Part shown: one piece after another, positions 56,480 to 64,000 of the stretch | How the letters are laid out: the number at the start of each line of letters is the position of its first letter | Numbering within the stretch: the stretch's first letter is position 1 | NCBI GenBank assembly: GCA_020638955.1 | Contig: JACKHO010000010.1 | Location: forward strand, 1-64,000 | Origin: Planctomycetaceae bacterium | GTDB lineage: Bacteria; Planctomycetota; Planctomycetia; Planctomycetales; Planctomycetaceae | Length of the DNA stretch: 64,000 nt | Direction of reading: 5' to 3' | Notes under the pieces: model-generated | Seen by the model: only the letters and a program-made list of their open reading frames with translations | The model's database searches: none | Told to the model about the DNA's origin: nothing | Program-made: the position numbers and the translations under genes

Positions 56480-57109
56480 ATGATGAGCGTAAACATTGGT
56501 GGCAACGCGTTCAATTTGAATGTTCAAGAGGAAGAGGATGGCCTCGGTTACCGCGTGTACTGGGAAGCACAAGTCCCCGCAGCGCCCTTGACGACCTGGG
56601 GACGCGGTGCAGAACAACTCGGAGCCGAGCCGCTGCCCGTGGCGTGCATCAGCAATTCTGAGGAACCCCCGCTGCCGCATCAGCAGGCAGCCGCAGAATG
56701 GCTGCTCGCCAATTTTGAAGACGTCGCCAAACGCATTCAAACCCAGTGTGAGTCGGCCTGGAAAGGCTGCTATTACTGGGAAGGGAATGAAATGGAGGAC
56801 GATGACGAGTATTGCGTGGAAGGTGTCCGAATTCCACCGGGTGAGTCGTTTGACTGGGTTGGAGAACCACGAAGCCGGTCGCTGCCCGCACTTATTGTCA
56901 TCGACTTTGATCAATGCTGGGAATTGGAACACGCGTTCTACGTCGTCATCGATCCCACCGACTCCCGCAAAGACTGTTGGACCACCTGGGACGGCATGGG
57001 GGATATGGGACTCATCTACGAGGAAGATGATGAAGACTACGACGACGACTATGATGATGACGATTTCGACAGCGATGAAGATTTCGATGACGACTTTGAT
57101 GATGGCTAA
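56480..57109 (+). CDS. Protein of unknown function with a poly-acidic tail
   Basis: A 209-aa protein from tandem ATGs at 56480/56483. The main part is soluble with several Trp and Cys (YWEGNEMEDDDEYC, DKFTTWDG-like region WTTWDGMGDMG). The last about 30 residues are almost only Asp, Glu, Tyr and Phe (DDEDYDDDYDDDDF and on), a strongly acidic low-complexity tail that could bind cations or basic partners. No family recognised. Its antisense frame is long because of the simple sequence. Confidence 0.6.
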   Translation: MMSVNIGGNAFNLNVQEEEDGLGYRVYWEAQVPAAPLTTWGRGAEQLGAEPLPVACISNSEEPPLPHQQAAAEWLLANFEDVAKRIQTQCESAWKGCYYWEGNEMEDDDEYCVEGVRIPPGESFDWVGEPRSRSLPALIVIDFDQCWELEHAFYVVIDPTDSRKDCWTTWDGMGDMGLIYEEDDEDYDDDYDDDDFDSDEDFDDDFDDG

Positions 57110-57149
57110 GAAGTGGAGTTGCAAGACGCTCAAAGGACATTTCAAGACC

Positions 57150-57180
57150 GGTGGCACAGACATTCCTGTCTGTGTTTTCG
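57150..57180 (+). repeat. Palindromic intergenic repeat (TDIPVC/AQTFLSV type)
   Basis: GGTGGCACAGACATTCC followed by TGTCTGTG and TTTTCG: arms CACAGACA/TGTCTGTG with loop TTCC. One frame reads GGTDIPVCV. It lies between the acidic-tail gene and sod. Confidence 0.85.
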
Positions 57181-57337
57181 CTAGCGGCCTTGGAATCGAG
57201 TCATCGCGAAAACGCCTGACGCATCAACTTTGCGAGATGTATTCCTCCCCTTCGCGTTTAGTCCCTTGTGGGTTCGCCAGAACCGCCTAGAATCGGGGAA
57301 GACGGAACCTGTTTGTCCCACACAATTGGAGAATACC

Positions 57338-57946
<609 letters not shown>

Positions 57947-57973
57947 TCGCTGCCATTTCGCCGTTTCGAATCA

Positions 57974-58006
57974 GCCCGGTTGAACACTGTTCAGCCGGGC
58001 ATTTTT
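57974..58006 (+). terminator. Rho-independent terminator of sod
   Basis: Arms GCCCGGTTGAAC and GTTCAGCCGGGC with loop ACT form a 12-bp stem with a single G-U pair, followed by ATTTTTGT. It lies 28 bp after the sod stop. Confidence 0.9.
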
Positions 58007-58031
58007 GTCTCCCCATTGCAGAGCGGAACTG

Positions 58032-58520
58032 ATGTCACAAACCACGTCACCAGGAAAATGCTGGATGCTCACGGGAGCGATTTTGTGTGGCCTGTCGGTC
58101 GTCACGGGAGCGTTTGCCGCACACGGGCTGGGACCGAGGATGGAAGAACTCTATTCCGAAGTGACGAAAGAAGTTGCCGGTGAAAAAATTCCCGGCCCGC
58201 TGAAGTATCTCGGCGATTTCAAGACGGCTGCCGAGTATCAAATGACACACGGCCTCGCTTTGCTGGCCGTCGGACTGTACTCCAGATATCGCCGCTCGAC
58301 CTGTATGCGAGTGGCGGGATGGTCATTCCTGCTCGGCACCATTCTCTTCTCCGGTAGCCTGTACGTATTGGTTTTGACGGGGCTTACAAAACTGGGAGCC
58401 ATTACACCCATTGGAGGTGTCCTGTTTCTTGTGGGATGGGCCACGTTCGCCTGGGCGATTTTCACTACCTCCAGCACTGGTTGCGGTCTAGACGAAAATG
58501 ATTCGCCCCGAGAATACTGA
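58032..58520 (+). CDS. DUF423 family membrane protein
   Basis: A 162-aa protein with about four membrane segments. The opening (LTGAILCGLSVVTGAFAAHGL) and later YQMTHGLALLAVGLY, LLGTILFSGSLYVLVLTGLT and ITPIGGVLFLVGWATFA are DUF423 signatures. An extra loop of about 25 residues sits between the first and second segments. The role is not known. ATG 58032 is used; a longer frame from 58005 is not supported. Confidence 0.88.
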   Translation: MSQTTSPGKCWMLTGAILCGLSVVTGAFAAHGLGPRMEELYSEVTKEVAGEKIPGPLKYLGDFKTAAEYQMTHGLALLAVGLYSRYRRSTCMRVAGWSFLLGTILFSGSLYVLVLTGLTKLGAITPIGGVLFLVGWATFAWAIFTTSSTGCGLDENDSPREY

Positions 58521-58625
58521 CACGAATGTCTGGCTATTCCGCGCAGGCTCGCCGGGAGTGCCCCGCAACTGGTAATCTTCTCGCTGCAGCCTCAATACAG
58601 CCCCGCCACCTGAATACCGGAAGAC

Positions 58626-60242
58626 ATGACGCAACTCACCTATCAGCCGCGTCGCCGTTATTTGACTCGTTTCCATCCCAAACGTGTCCCACACATGTTC
58701 ACTGATGTGCTGGTACTTGGATCGGGGATTGCAGGAATCCGGGCAGCGCTGGAAATCGATCCGTCACTGCGAGTCGTCGTCGTTACGAAGGATCAGGTTG
58801 AGCTTTCTAATAGTGCCTGGGCTCAAGGGGGCATTGCGGGCGTCCTCGATCCCTCTGACGCCATTCAGAATCACGTCGCCGACACGATTTCCGCCGGCGC
58901 CGGTTTATGCGACGGAGAAGTCGTAGAAAAAGTCGTGGAAGCAGCACCCCGACTCATCCGGGAACTGTCAGAGTTCGGTGCACGATTCGATCAGAAAGAT
59001 GGTCACATCGCACTAACTACCGAAGGCGGCCACAGCCATCCCCGTGTTGCCCATGCCCTGGGAGATGCCACCGGCAAAGAGGTCATGCGAGCACTCATCG
59101 AAAAGGCTCGCGGGTCGTCCTGGAATGAAATCTGGGAAAGAACCTTCACCATCGACCTGTTGACGCACGAAGGGGAATGCAAAGGGGCTCTCGTCTGGAA
59201 CGCCGAGCACGGTAAGACGCTGGTCTGGGCGAAGCAAACCATTCTTTGCACCGGCGGGGCCGGGCGGTTGTTTCGTGAAACGACGAATCCCAGCATTGCC
59301 ACCGCTGACGGGCACGCCATTGCGTACCGGGCCGGGGCAAAACTGCGTGACATGGAAATGATGCAGTTCCACCCCACGGTGCTGTACATCGCGGGAAGTT
59401 CGCGGCACCTCATCTCAGAAGCTGTACGGGGTGAGGGCGCTTACCTTGTCGATGCGTCGGGGCACCGATTCATGTTCGAATATGACGAACGGGGCGAACT
59501 CGCGCCGCGTGACATCGTGAGCCGTGCGATTACCGACCAAATGGAGAAGACGCGGCATCCTTGCGTTTATCTGGATTTGACTCACCTGCCGGATGAACTG
59601 GTTAACAGCCGGTTTCCGCACATCAGCAAAGTGTGTCAGGAGTTCGGCCTCGACTTGAATCGCGACCGCATTCCCGTGCGTCCCGGTGCCCACTACATGA
59701 TTGGTGGCGTGGAGGTTGACCTTGAAGGCCGAACCTCATTGCCGGGACTTTGGGCGGCAGGTGAGGCGACGTCCAGCGGTTTGCATGGCGCCAATCGATT
59801 GGCGTCCAACAGTCTGCTGGAAGGATTGTACTATGGAATTCAGGCCGGAAAGGGAGCCTCGCAGGCCGCGTTGGAAATCCCAGATCGATTCAACGTCATC
59901 CCGCTGGAGTCGGACTGGACGGAACCGAGTGGGCTGCGTGAACTCAATCTCGTCGATTTGCTGAACTCGCTCAGTTCAGTGATGTGGCGCAATGTAGGAA
60001 TCCATCGCGATCAGGAAGGCCTCACCGCCGCCGCATCGCAAGTCGATTTCTGGGAGCGCTTCGTGTCGCAACGCGAGTTTTCCACGCCGGAAGGCTGGGA
60101 ACTGCAGAACATGATGCTCGTTGCCCGCACCATGATTGAATCGGCCAACGCCCGTCGCGAGAGTCGCGGCGTTCATTACCGCACGGACTTTCCCGAAACA
60201 CTCGAGCCTTGCCCTGGACACGTCTCCATCCAAAGCTCGTAG
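58626..60242 (+). CDS. nadB: L-aspartate oxidase NadB
   Basis: A 538-aa flavoenzyme that oxidises L-aspartate to iminoaspartate, the first step of NAD synthesis. FAD fold DVLVLGSGIAGIRAAL, ELSNSAWAQGGIAGVL, HPRVAHALGDATG, and the HGANRLASNSLLEGLYYG block are diagnostic. The stop TAG (60240-60242) is formed by the first bases of a GTAGGG-type repeat, so the C-terminus (HVSIQSS) may have been cut by it. No nadA or nadC lies in the window. Confidence 0.94.
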   Translation: MTQLTYQPRRRYLTRFHPKRVPHMFTDVLVLGSGIAGIRAALEIDPSLRVVVVTKDQVELSNSAWAQGGIAGVLDPSDAIQNHVADTISAGAGLCDGEVVEKVVEAAPRLIRELSEFGARFDQKDGHIALTTEGGHSHPRVAHALGDATGKEVMRALIEKARGSSWNEIWERTFTIDLLTHEGECKGALVWNAEHGKTLVWAKQTILCTGGAGRLFRETTNPSIATADGHAIAYRAGAKLRDMEMMQFHPTVLYIAGSSRHLISEAVRGEGAYLVDASGHRFMFEYDERGELAPRDIVSRAITDQMEKTRHPCVYLDLTHLPDELVNSRFPHISKVCQEFGLDLNRDRIPVRPGAHYMIGGVEVDLEGRTSLPGLWAAGEATSSGLHGANRLASNSLLEGLYYGIQAGKGASQAALEIPDRFNVIPLESDWTEPSGLRELNLVDLLNSLSSVMWRNVGIHRDQEGLTAAASQVDFWERFVSQREFSTPEGWELQNMMLVARTMIESANARRESRGVHYRTDFPETLEPCPGHVSIQSS

Positions 60243-60381
60243 GGTGGGTGAAGTCCGCGTCAAATCGTGGCGTGCGCTAGGCAGGTCATCCAATACGACG
60301 AACAGGATGCTTTTTTTGTGGGGGCTGATTCGCGGACGTAACCCACCATTACACGGCGACGTGTTTCACGCAACCTGTCGG
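60239..60381 (+). repeat. MITE-like intergenic repeat (GTAGGGTGGGT type), copy 2
   Basis: Starts GTAGGGTGGGTGAAGTCCGC, has inner arms TCCGCG/CGCGGA and GGGTG/ACCCACC, and a diverged right end (CAACCTGTCG). It overlaps the nadB stop. It resembles copy 1 at 39056 in order and length. Confidence 0.75.
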
Positions 60382-60382
60382 G

Positions 60383-61687
60383 TTAGTTGAGCGGACAAGA
60401 GTCTGCGTTTTCTGGTTCTGGCTTCGGCGTCTTGATGTTTAGCGCCCAACGCGTGTAGGGGCCAATTGTCAGTCCTTGTACAATGATGGAAAAAACCACA
60501 ATGACGTAGGTCACTGCAATGAGCAAATCGCGTTCGTGAATGGGATGACCTTCTTCCGTCGTACGGCCAATCGAGAGTGCCAGTGCGACAGAAATGCCGC
60601 CACGCAGACCACCCCAGGTTAGAATTTGCACTGTCTTGGGATGAAACTTGTACCAGTCGTCCAGTCGACTGAGCGGTAGTTTGATGGCGGCGTAGCGAGC
60701 AAGGAGCACAGCCGGGACCAGCAGCGCGGCCGCCGTCAAATGCCTGGCGTTGAATTCCAGAATGAGCACTTCCAGGCCAATGAGCACGAACAGTACTGAG
60801 TTCAAAATCTCGTCAATGAGTTCCCAGAACCGGTCGAGGTTTTCAATGGTCTGCTGTGACATGGCGAATGAGCGGCCATGATTTCCAATCAGTAGTCCAG
60901 CACACACCATCGCAATCGGACCTGATATGTGCAGATGGTGAGCCAGTGAATAGCCGCCCGCGACCATCGCCAGTGATATGAGAATTTCAACCGAGTAATT
61001 GTCGAGGCTGCGGAGCATGAGGTAACCGACATACCCAATGAGCAGACCGAAGACGACACCTCCCACCGCTTCCTGGAGAAACAGGACGGCCAGATGTTGG
61101 GGATCGAAACCATGCTCGCCACTGGCGATTTCCCAAATGCCGAGAAAAATCACCACGCCCACGCCGTCGTTGAAGAGCGACTCGCCAGCAATTCTCGTCT
61201 CCAGTTCTTTCGGTGCTCCCACGCTCTTCAAAATGGAGAGCACAGCAATGGGATCGGTCGGTGAAATAAGCGCCCCGAACAGCAGGCAATAAATCGGCTG
61301 AATGCCAATGTCCAGTCCCCAGAAGACGACCCAGGACAGGCCAGCCACAAAGAGAGTGGACAGCACAACTCCCAGCGTCGCGAGAATGGCAATGGGCCAT
61401 TTCTCGCGTTTGAGGTCTTCGAGGTTGATATGCAGCGCCCCGGCAAACAGCAGGAAGCCGAGCATGCCCTCCATGAGCGTTTCGGTGAAATTGATTTCCG
61501 CGACCAAGCGTTCCGCATGGTCCAGCAGGCCCGGATAGTATTTTCCGGCACCAATCAAACCGAGTGAAAAGAGCAGCGCGACGACCATCAGACCAATGGT
61601 CGTCGGGAGCTTAAGCCACTTCGCATTGATAAAACTGAAAACAGCGGCACAGGTGAGCAGCAGTGAGAACAATTCCAAAAGTTCCAT
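60383..61687 (-). CDS. Na+/H+ antiporter (CPA1/NhaP-like)
   Basis: A 434-aa membrane protein with about 12 segments. Blocks ISPTDPIAVLSILKSVG and AGESLFNDGVGVVIF carry the acidic residues for cation exchange typical of CPA1, and LTWGGLRGGISVALALS is also conserved. It should exchange Na+ for H+ across the cytoplasmic membrane. The 3' end lies beside a GTAGGG repeat. It is 69 bp after the GlgC gene on the same strand, so possibly co-transcribed. Confidence 0.93.
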   Translation of the reverse strand: MELLELFSLLLTCAAVFSFINAKWLKLPTTIGLMVVALLFSLGLIGAGKYYPGLLDHAERLVAEINFTETLMEGMLGFLLFAGALHINLEDLKREKWPIAILATLGVVLSTLFVAGLSWVVFWGLDIGIQPIYCLLFGALISPTDPIAVLSILKSVGAPKELETRIAGESLFNDGVGVVIFLGIWEIASGEHGFDPQHLAVLFLQEAVGGVVFGLLIGYVGYLMLRSLDNYSVEILISLAMVAGGYSLAHHLHISGPIAMVCAGLLIGNHGRSFAMSQQTIENLDRFWELIDEILNSVLFVLIGLEVLILEFNARHLTAAALLVPAVLLARYAAIKLPLSRLDDWYKFHPKTVQILTWGGLRGGISVALALSIGRTTEEGHPIHERDLLIAVTYVIVVFSIIVQGLTIGPYTRWALNIKTPKPEPENADSCPLN

Positions 61688-61756
61688 GAACTATTCTTTC
61701 ACTTCGCCGACGTCTGATTTCCGTGGATGTCATCCGGAGAGTCAGCAGTCACTGCC

Positions 61757-63052
61757 TCAAGCGTGATCTTCAATTCGCCAACCATCTGGCAACACGGTTC
61801 CACGCGGAACGCACATGACGCCGTCACGATAAATCAGCGGACCGAATTCCTTCATGTCTGGAGTTCCCTCAGGAATGACGACTCGCACGTTCTTACCAAT
61901 GCGGCAGTTCTTGTCGACAATCGCTCCGTCAATGACTGAACCATCTCCAATGCCAAGCGGCGGCGCGTCCTTTTCATCGATCTGGCTGCGCGGGTCGGTG
62001 TTGAAGTAGTCAGACCCCATAATGACCGTATTGCTGATGTGTGCGTTTCGGCCAATGGTGCATCGCAACCCAACGAGGCTCCCTTCGATTTTGCTCCCTT
62101 CCAGGATTTGACATCCATCGGCAATGAGGCTTCCCGAAATGGTCGCTCCGTCAACGCGGGTCGGGGGCAGGAAGCGCGGCCGCGTGTAAATCGGGGCGCT
62201 GTAATCATCCATTGAGAACGGCGGGTTCGGCGAGGCGAGCGCGAGGTTCGCATCGTAGAACGCCTTAATGGTTCCGATGTCTTCCCAGTAGCCATCGAAC
62301 AAGTGAGTTTGTACTCGGCGGGCACGCATGCAGGCTGGGAAGACCTCCTTGCCGAAGTCTTGGTAGTCGGTCTTCTCCAGCAGGTCGATAAGCACATCCC
62401 GGTTGAACAGGTAAATCCCCATGCTCGCGAGGCAAGTGCGTCCTCTGCTCTCAATGCCACGTGCATCGAGCCAGGCAGGTTCCGTCCGCACCATGTCGAG
62501 TTCTTTTTTGGTCTTTGGCTTCTCTAGAAATCCGGTAACGCGTGCCTCATCATTGAGTTGCATAATGCCGAAGCCTGCGGCCTGTTCTTCGTCCACAGGC
62601 AGTGCCGCAATGGTGACGTCCGCCTTGCTGGATTTGTGCGTCTCCAGCATTTGACGATAGTCCATGCGGTACAACTGATCGCCCGACAGGATGAGCACGT
62701 AGTCGATACCGGGTTGCTGCAAATACCGGATTTGCTTGCGAACCGCGTCGGCAGTTCCCTGATACCAGTCTTCCCCTGCGAAGGTTTGTTGGGCCGCGAG
62801 GATTTCGACGAAACCGCGGTGGTATGGGTCGAAGTTGTACGTTTGCCGAATGTGGCGGTGCAGACTCACCGAGTTGAACTGCGTCAGCAAATAAATACGA
62901 CGGATGTCACTGTTAATGCAGTTGGAAATGGGAATGTCGATGAGCCGGTACTTGCCTCCCAGCGGAACGGCTGGCTTGGATCGCTCGGTGGTGAGTGGCA
63001 TGAGCCGGGTTCCCTTACCACCACCCATAATGACACTGACGAGATTTTCCAT
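61757..63052 (-). CDS. glgC: Glucose-1-phosphate adenylyltransferase GlgC
   Basis: A 431-aa enzyme that makes ADP-glucose from glucose-1-phosphate and ATP for glycogen synthesis. The N-terminal motif GGGKGTRLMPLTTERSKPAVPLGGKYRLIDIPISN-type region, the LILSGDQLYRMDY loop and FLEKPKT are diagnostic. The C-terminal left-handed beta-helix (ILEGSKIEGSLVGLRCTIG) is complete. The length matches the family. No other glycogen genes lie in the window. Confidence 0.95.
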   Translation of the reverse strand: MENLVSVIMGGGKGTRLMPLTTERSKPAVPLGGKYRLIDIPISNCINSDIRRIYLLTQFNSVSLHRHIRQTYNFDPYHRGFVEILAAQQTFAGEDWYQGTADAVRKQIRYLQQPGIDYVLILSGDQLYRMDYRQMLETHKSSKADVTIAALPVDEEQAAGFGIMQLNDEARVTGFLEKPKTKKELDMVRTEPAWLDARGIESRGRTCLASMGIYLFNRDVLIDLLEKTDYQDFGKEVFPACMRARRVQTHLFDGYWEDIGTIKAFYDANLALASPNPPFSMDDYSAPIYTRPRFLPPTRVDGATISGSLIADGCQILEGSKIEGSLVGLRCTIGRNAHISNTVIMGSDYFNTDPRSQIDEKDAPPLGIGDGSVIDGAIVDKNCRIGKNVRVVIPEGTPDMKEFGPLIYRDGVMCVPRGTVLPDGWRIEDHA

Positions 63053-63143
63053 GTCTGATCACTGTTTCAGTTAAAATCGGCGAATATTGATGTGTCTTTC
63101 CCCGTGCGGATTGTGTCATGCGCTACGCATTGACGCAATTGAG

Positions 63144-64000
63144 TCAGTCACGGAGTGCTTCAAGTTCTTCCCAGCGGGTATAGGCTGCCTCAATTTCGGT
63201 ACTCAGGGCCTGCAGCCGGGTTGTCGCTTCAGCAATTTTCTCGCCTGAACCTCGGAAAAACTCAGGACTACTCATCAGTTGGTTGAGTTCCGACTGCTCG
63301 GTCTCCAGACGCTCCAGTTTCTGAGGCAGTTCTTCCAGTTCACGTTTTTCGTGAAAGGCGAGTCGGCGTGGGCGGTTTTTCTGTTTTGGAGAATCGACCG
63401 GCAGTCTGGTCGTGGCTGCGGCCTCCGGCTTTGGCGTTTTGCGTTGATCCAGGTAGTCGTCGTAGCCCCCGTTGTATTCGTGGACGTGACCATTCCCTTC
63501 GAACACCAAGGTGCTGGTGACTACGTTGTTGAGAAAGGCCCGGTCGTGGCTGACGAGCAGCAATGTTCCGTCGTAGTTGGCGACCAGTTCCTCCAACAGT
63601 TCGATGGTTTCTGCATCGAGATCGTTGGTGGGTTCGTCCAGGATGAGCAGGTTGGATGGCTTTTTGAACAAACGCGCGAGCAGCAGTCGATTCCGTTCGC
63701 CCCCGGAAAGAAACCGCGCGGGCTGCCGGGCGCGGTCAGGTGAGAACAGAAAATCCTGCAAATACCCCATAATGTGCTTACTGCGACCGTTAATGGTAAT
63801 CGTCTGTTGTCCCTCGCCGACGTTCTCCGCCACCGACAGGTCATCGTCAATTTGTTCTCGCAGTTGGTCAAAGTAAATGACCTGCAAATTGGTGCCATGA
63901 CGAACGGAACCCGCTTGCGGATCAAGGTTCCCGAGCAGAATTTTGAGCAGCGTACTCTTGCCAGCCCCATTCTGTCCGATGATGCCAATCCGGTCGCCGC
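63144..64000 (-). CDS. ABC-F ATPase, Uup-like, C-terminal part (partial)
   Basis: A partial gene that runs past the right edge. The visible part covers the second ABC domain, with Walker A GQNGAGKST, signature LSGGERNRLLLAR and Walker B LLILDEPTNDLD, then the Uup-type C-terminal Arg/Lys-rich linker and coiled coil (EKRELEELPQKLERLETEQ). ABC-F proteins act on the ribosome or in DNA-related functions and are cytosolic. The start is outside the window. Confidence 0.9.
   Translation of the reverse strand, partial: GDRIGIIGQNGAGKSTLLKILLGNLDPQAGSVRHGTNLQVIYFDQLREQIDDDLSVAENVGEGQQTITINGRSKHIMGYLQDFLFSPDRARQPARFLSGGERNRLLLARLFKKPSNLLILDEPTNDLDAETIELLEELVANYDGTLLLVSHDRAFLNNVVTSTLVFEGNGHVHEYNGGYDDYLDQRKTPKPEAAATTRLPVDSPKQKNRPRRLAFHEKRELEELPQKLERLETEQSELNQLMSSPEFFRGSGEKIAEATTRLQALSTEIEAAYTRWEELEALRD

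Noticed and set aside
56162..57163. A 333-aa minus-strand frame with a stretch of I and V residues
   Set aside because: It is antisense to the acidic-tail gene; the hydrophobic run is just the reverse reading of Asp/Glu codons.

Overview
The window looks like chromosomal DNA of a planctomycete (phylum Planctomycetota, class Planctomycetia). The evidence is a DUF1501 protein with a Tat-type leader, a DUF1559 protein with a pilin-like N-terminus, a DUF1080 protein, a Tat-type Gfo/Idh/MocA oxidoreductase, an extracellular protein opening with the planctomycete LExxExRxLLSG motif, and many planctomycete-type intergenic palindromes (translating as TDIPVC/AQTFLSV or ARADKQPVAH). Genus cannot be fixed from sequence alone. 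No rRNA, tRNA or CRISPR array was recognised.

Layout. 1-4.7 kb: end of a membrane protein, a lipoprotein, a TrpG/PabA amidotransferase, and a CtpA-like S41 protease followed by a DUF1501 protein. 4.76-6.33 kb: an IS1182-family element. 6.4-13.3 kb: mostly uncharacterised secreted or membrane proteins, including a DUF1559/lipoprotein pair flanked by two diverged copies of an intergenic repeat. 13.3-22.6 kb: a Gfo/Idh/MocA oxidoreductase, a RloA/RloB (AbiL-like) candidate defence pair, an AGE epimerase, a halogenase-like flavoenzyme, a GATase-like protein, a DUF456 protein and two SDRs. 22.7-28.9 kb: a MoxR ATPase, a surface protein with GxGND repeats, two secreted unknowns and TsaB. 29.04-30.49 kb: an ISKra4-family element that splits the htrA terminator. 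30.5-35.5 kb: HtrA, a 7Fe-type ferredoxin and GlnD. 35.6-38.7 kb: a carbohydrate-oriented group (SASA esterase, DUF1080, BNR sialidase-like). 38.8-45.1 kb: a divergent bS21-like protein, CorA, a BASS symporter, an MMPL/RND protein and an MBL-fold hydrolase. 45.3-51.7 kb: a tight gene group made of an ABC-ATPase/TM/NHL-propeller fusion, a 1159-aa membrane VWA/GATase-like protein and a MoxR ATPase. 51.7-57.1 kb: accessory unknowns and a ParE-type toxin-antitoxin pair between direct repeats. 57.3-64 kb: Mn-type SOD, DUF423, NadB, a Na+/H+ antiporter, GlgC and the end of an Uup-like ABC-F ATPase.

Most striking is the 45.3-51.7 kb group. An ATP-binding cassette with an altered Q-loop and signature is joined in one frame, through a membrane segment that looks like a lipoprotein leader, to a six-bladed NHL propeller. 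Its stop overlaps the start of a VWA/GATase-like membrane protein by four bases (ATGA), and a MoxR ATPase follows. I infer an envelope-spanning ATPase/propeller device, possibly assembled or remodelled by MoxR/VWA; this is a hypothesis.

The window is also rich in small mobile repeats. Both IS elements sit in palindromic targets, and two genes take their stop codon from the first bases of a GTAGGG-type repeat.
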